Assembly (NCBI RefSeq): GCF_900101875.1
Contig: NZ_FNAI01000001.1
Span: 682,001-746,000, forward strand
Direction: 5' to 3'
DNA from: Mucilaginibacter pineti
GTDB taxonomy: Bacteria; Bacteroidota; Bacteroidia; Sphingobacteriales; Sphingobacteriaceae
Length of the DNA: 64,000 nucleotides
How positions within the stretch are numbered: the stretch's first letter is position 1; every line of letters starts with the position of its first letter. Of the stretch, positions 63,147-64,000 are shown piece after piece. Position numbers and translations under genes: made by a program. The notes below the pieces were generated by a model. That model was not told the DNA's origin. It saw only the letters and a program-made list of their open reading frames with translations, and searched no databases.

Positions 63147-64000
63147 ATGAATCAGATCAATAAAGAAGATGTTAAACAAGAAGTGTTTGACCTGTATGAC
63201 GATTATGCACACAACCGACTCGACAGACGTAGCTTTATGCAAAAGCTATCATTCTACGCCGTAGGCAGTATAACCGTTCCTGCGTTAATGAGTTTTCTGA
63301 TGCCTGATTACCAGAACAATATTCAAATTAAAAAGGATGATCTGCGCCTGAAATCAACATATATTAATTACGATTCTCCCAAAGGTGGCGGATCGATAAA
63401 GGGTTTATTATCAATGCCAACCGACGCTAAAAAGAAACTTGGCGGTATCATAGTGGTTCATGAAAACCGGGGGCTTAACCCCTACATTGAAGATGTGGCA
63501 AGAAGAGCTGCCCTCGCAGGATTTATTACGCTCGCACCCGATGCTTTAACACCGCTTGGCGGCTACCCAGGCAATGACGATACCGGACGTGAGATGCAAA
63601 GCAAACGCGACAAGGCTGAAATGGAGGAAGATTTTATCGACGCATATAACTACCTTAAAAACCATAAAGACTGCAACGGTAAAGTAGGCGTTGTGGGCTT
63701 TTGTTACGGCGGCGGAATTGCCAATATGATGGCCGTTAGGCTGCCTGACCTGGCCGCTGCAGTACCTTTTTACGGAAGCCAGCCGGCCGCAGAAGACGTA
63801 CCTAAAATTAAAGCGCCTTTACTTTTACATTACGCATCATTGGACACACGGATAACAGGTGGCTTGCCTGCCTACGAAGCCGCTTTAAAAGCAAATAACA
63901 AAAAATATCAGGCCTTCATTTATGAAAACGCGAACCACGGCTTTCATAATGATACTACGCCCCGATACGATAAAGCAGCCGCAGAACTTGCCTGGAAACG
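63147..64000 (+). CDS. Dienelactone hydrolase family protein, Tat-like signal, cut by the window end
   Basis: The frame is open from ATG at 63147 to the right edge (284 codons), so the stop is not in the window. An unusual leader of about 27 residues precedes [16 protein letters not shown], a twin-arginine-like signal. The alpha/beta-hydrolase core has [20 protein letters not shown], and a likely catalytic triad of Cys186 (VGFCYGGG), Asp233 (LDTRIT) and His264 (NHGFHND). The layout matches the YghX-like subfamily. It follows the cupin gene by 90 bases. Confidence 0.9.
   Translation, partial: MNQINKEDVKQEVFDLYDDYAHNRLDRRSFMQKLSFYAVGSITVPALMSFLMPDYQNNIQIKKDDLRLKSTYINYDSPKGGGSIKGLLSMPTDAKKKLGGIIVVHENRGLNPYIEDVARRAALAGFITLAPDALTPLGGYPGNDDTGREMQSKRDKAEMEEDFIDAYNYLKNHKDCNGKVGVVGFCYGGGIANMMAVRLPDLAAAVPFYGSQPAAEDVPKIKAPLLLHYASLDTRITGGLPAYEAALKANNKKYQAFIYENANHGFHNDTTPRYDKAAAELAWK

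Noticed and set aside
1..64000. CRISPR array, rRNA operon, phage or plasmid origin
   Set aside because: No regularly spaced repeats, no rRNA-like sequence, and no phage or replication genes were seen.

Overview
The window looks like a chromosomal segment of a Bacteroidota bacterium, most likely a Sphingobacteriaceae member such as Mucilaginibacter or Pedobacter. That placement is an inference from gene content: two SusC/SusD pairs, a hybrid two-component regulator (HTCS), an ECF sigma/FecR pair, DUF4369-TlpA proteins, imelysin and HTTM proteins. It also rests on several upstream regions carrying the Bacteroidota -7 element TAnnTTTG. No rRNA, CRISPR array, phage or intact insertion sequence was seen. 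Two tRNA-Leu genes are present.

Positions 1-8230 are core-like. A CvpA-CAP fusion protein is followed by tRNA-Leu(UAG). A minus-strand envelope-polysaccharide cluster then runs kdsA, kdsD, a TviB/WbpO-type nucleotide-sugar dehydrogenase, a WcaJ-like initiating sugar transferase and a BtuF-like protein without a signal peptide. hscB and tRNA-Leu(CAA) follow. Positions 8230-12720 are accessory: an AraC regulator, a flavin monooxygenase, a small protein, a Crp/Fnr regulator, a DUF4267 membrane protein and a decayed short-chain dehydrogenase.

Positions 12723-27677 form a polysaccharide utilisation locus (PUL): a secreted six-hairpin glycosidase, a GH66 dextranase-family lipoprotein, a SusE/F-like protein with three repeats, SusD, SusC and a divergent HTCS. 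The order matches the dextran PUL of Bacteroides thetaiotaomicron as I remember it, except that an unassigned (alpha/alpha)6 enzyme takes the place of GH31. A ChrB-like remnant, an orphan GxGYxYP protein and an AraC-controlled epimerase/NmrA cassette follow.

Positions 33270-48643 have a thiol-redox theme: a split DsbD, a cysteine-synthase-like enzyme with a divergent Lrp regulator, and an ECF sigma/FecR-controlled SusC/SusD locus that carries three different TlpA-like proteins (CHPC, CVPC and CGPC active sites).

Positions 48777-56906 hold the most system-like cassette of poorly understood parts. A histidine kinase/OmpR-type regulator pair is divergent from DUF4856 lipoprotein, imelysin lipoprotein, HTTM (gamma-carboxylase-like) membrane protein and a FecA-like TonB receptor. 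The shared promoter has two tandem 11-bp repeats. Positions 56993-60150 hold a DUF3863-like protein and a GH78-like glycosidase. The window ends with an AraC regulator, an Old Yellow Enzyme, a cupin and a dienelactone hydrolase cut by the right edge.
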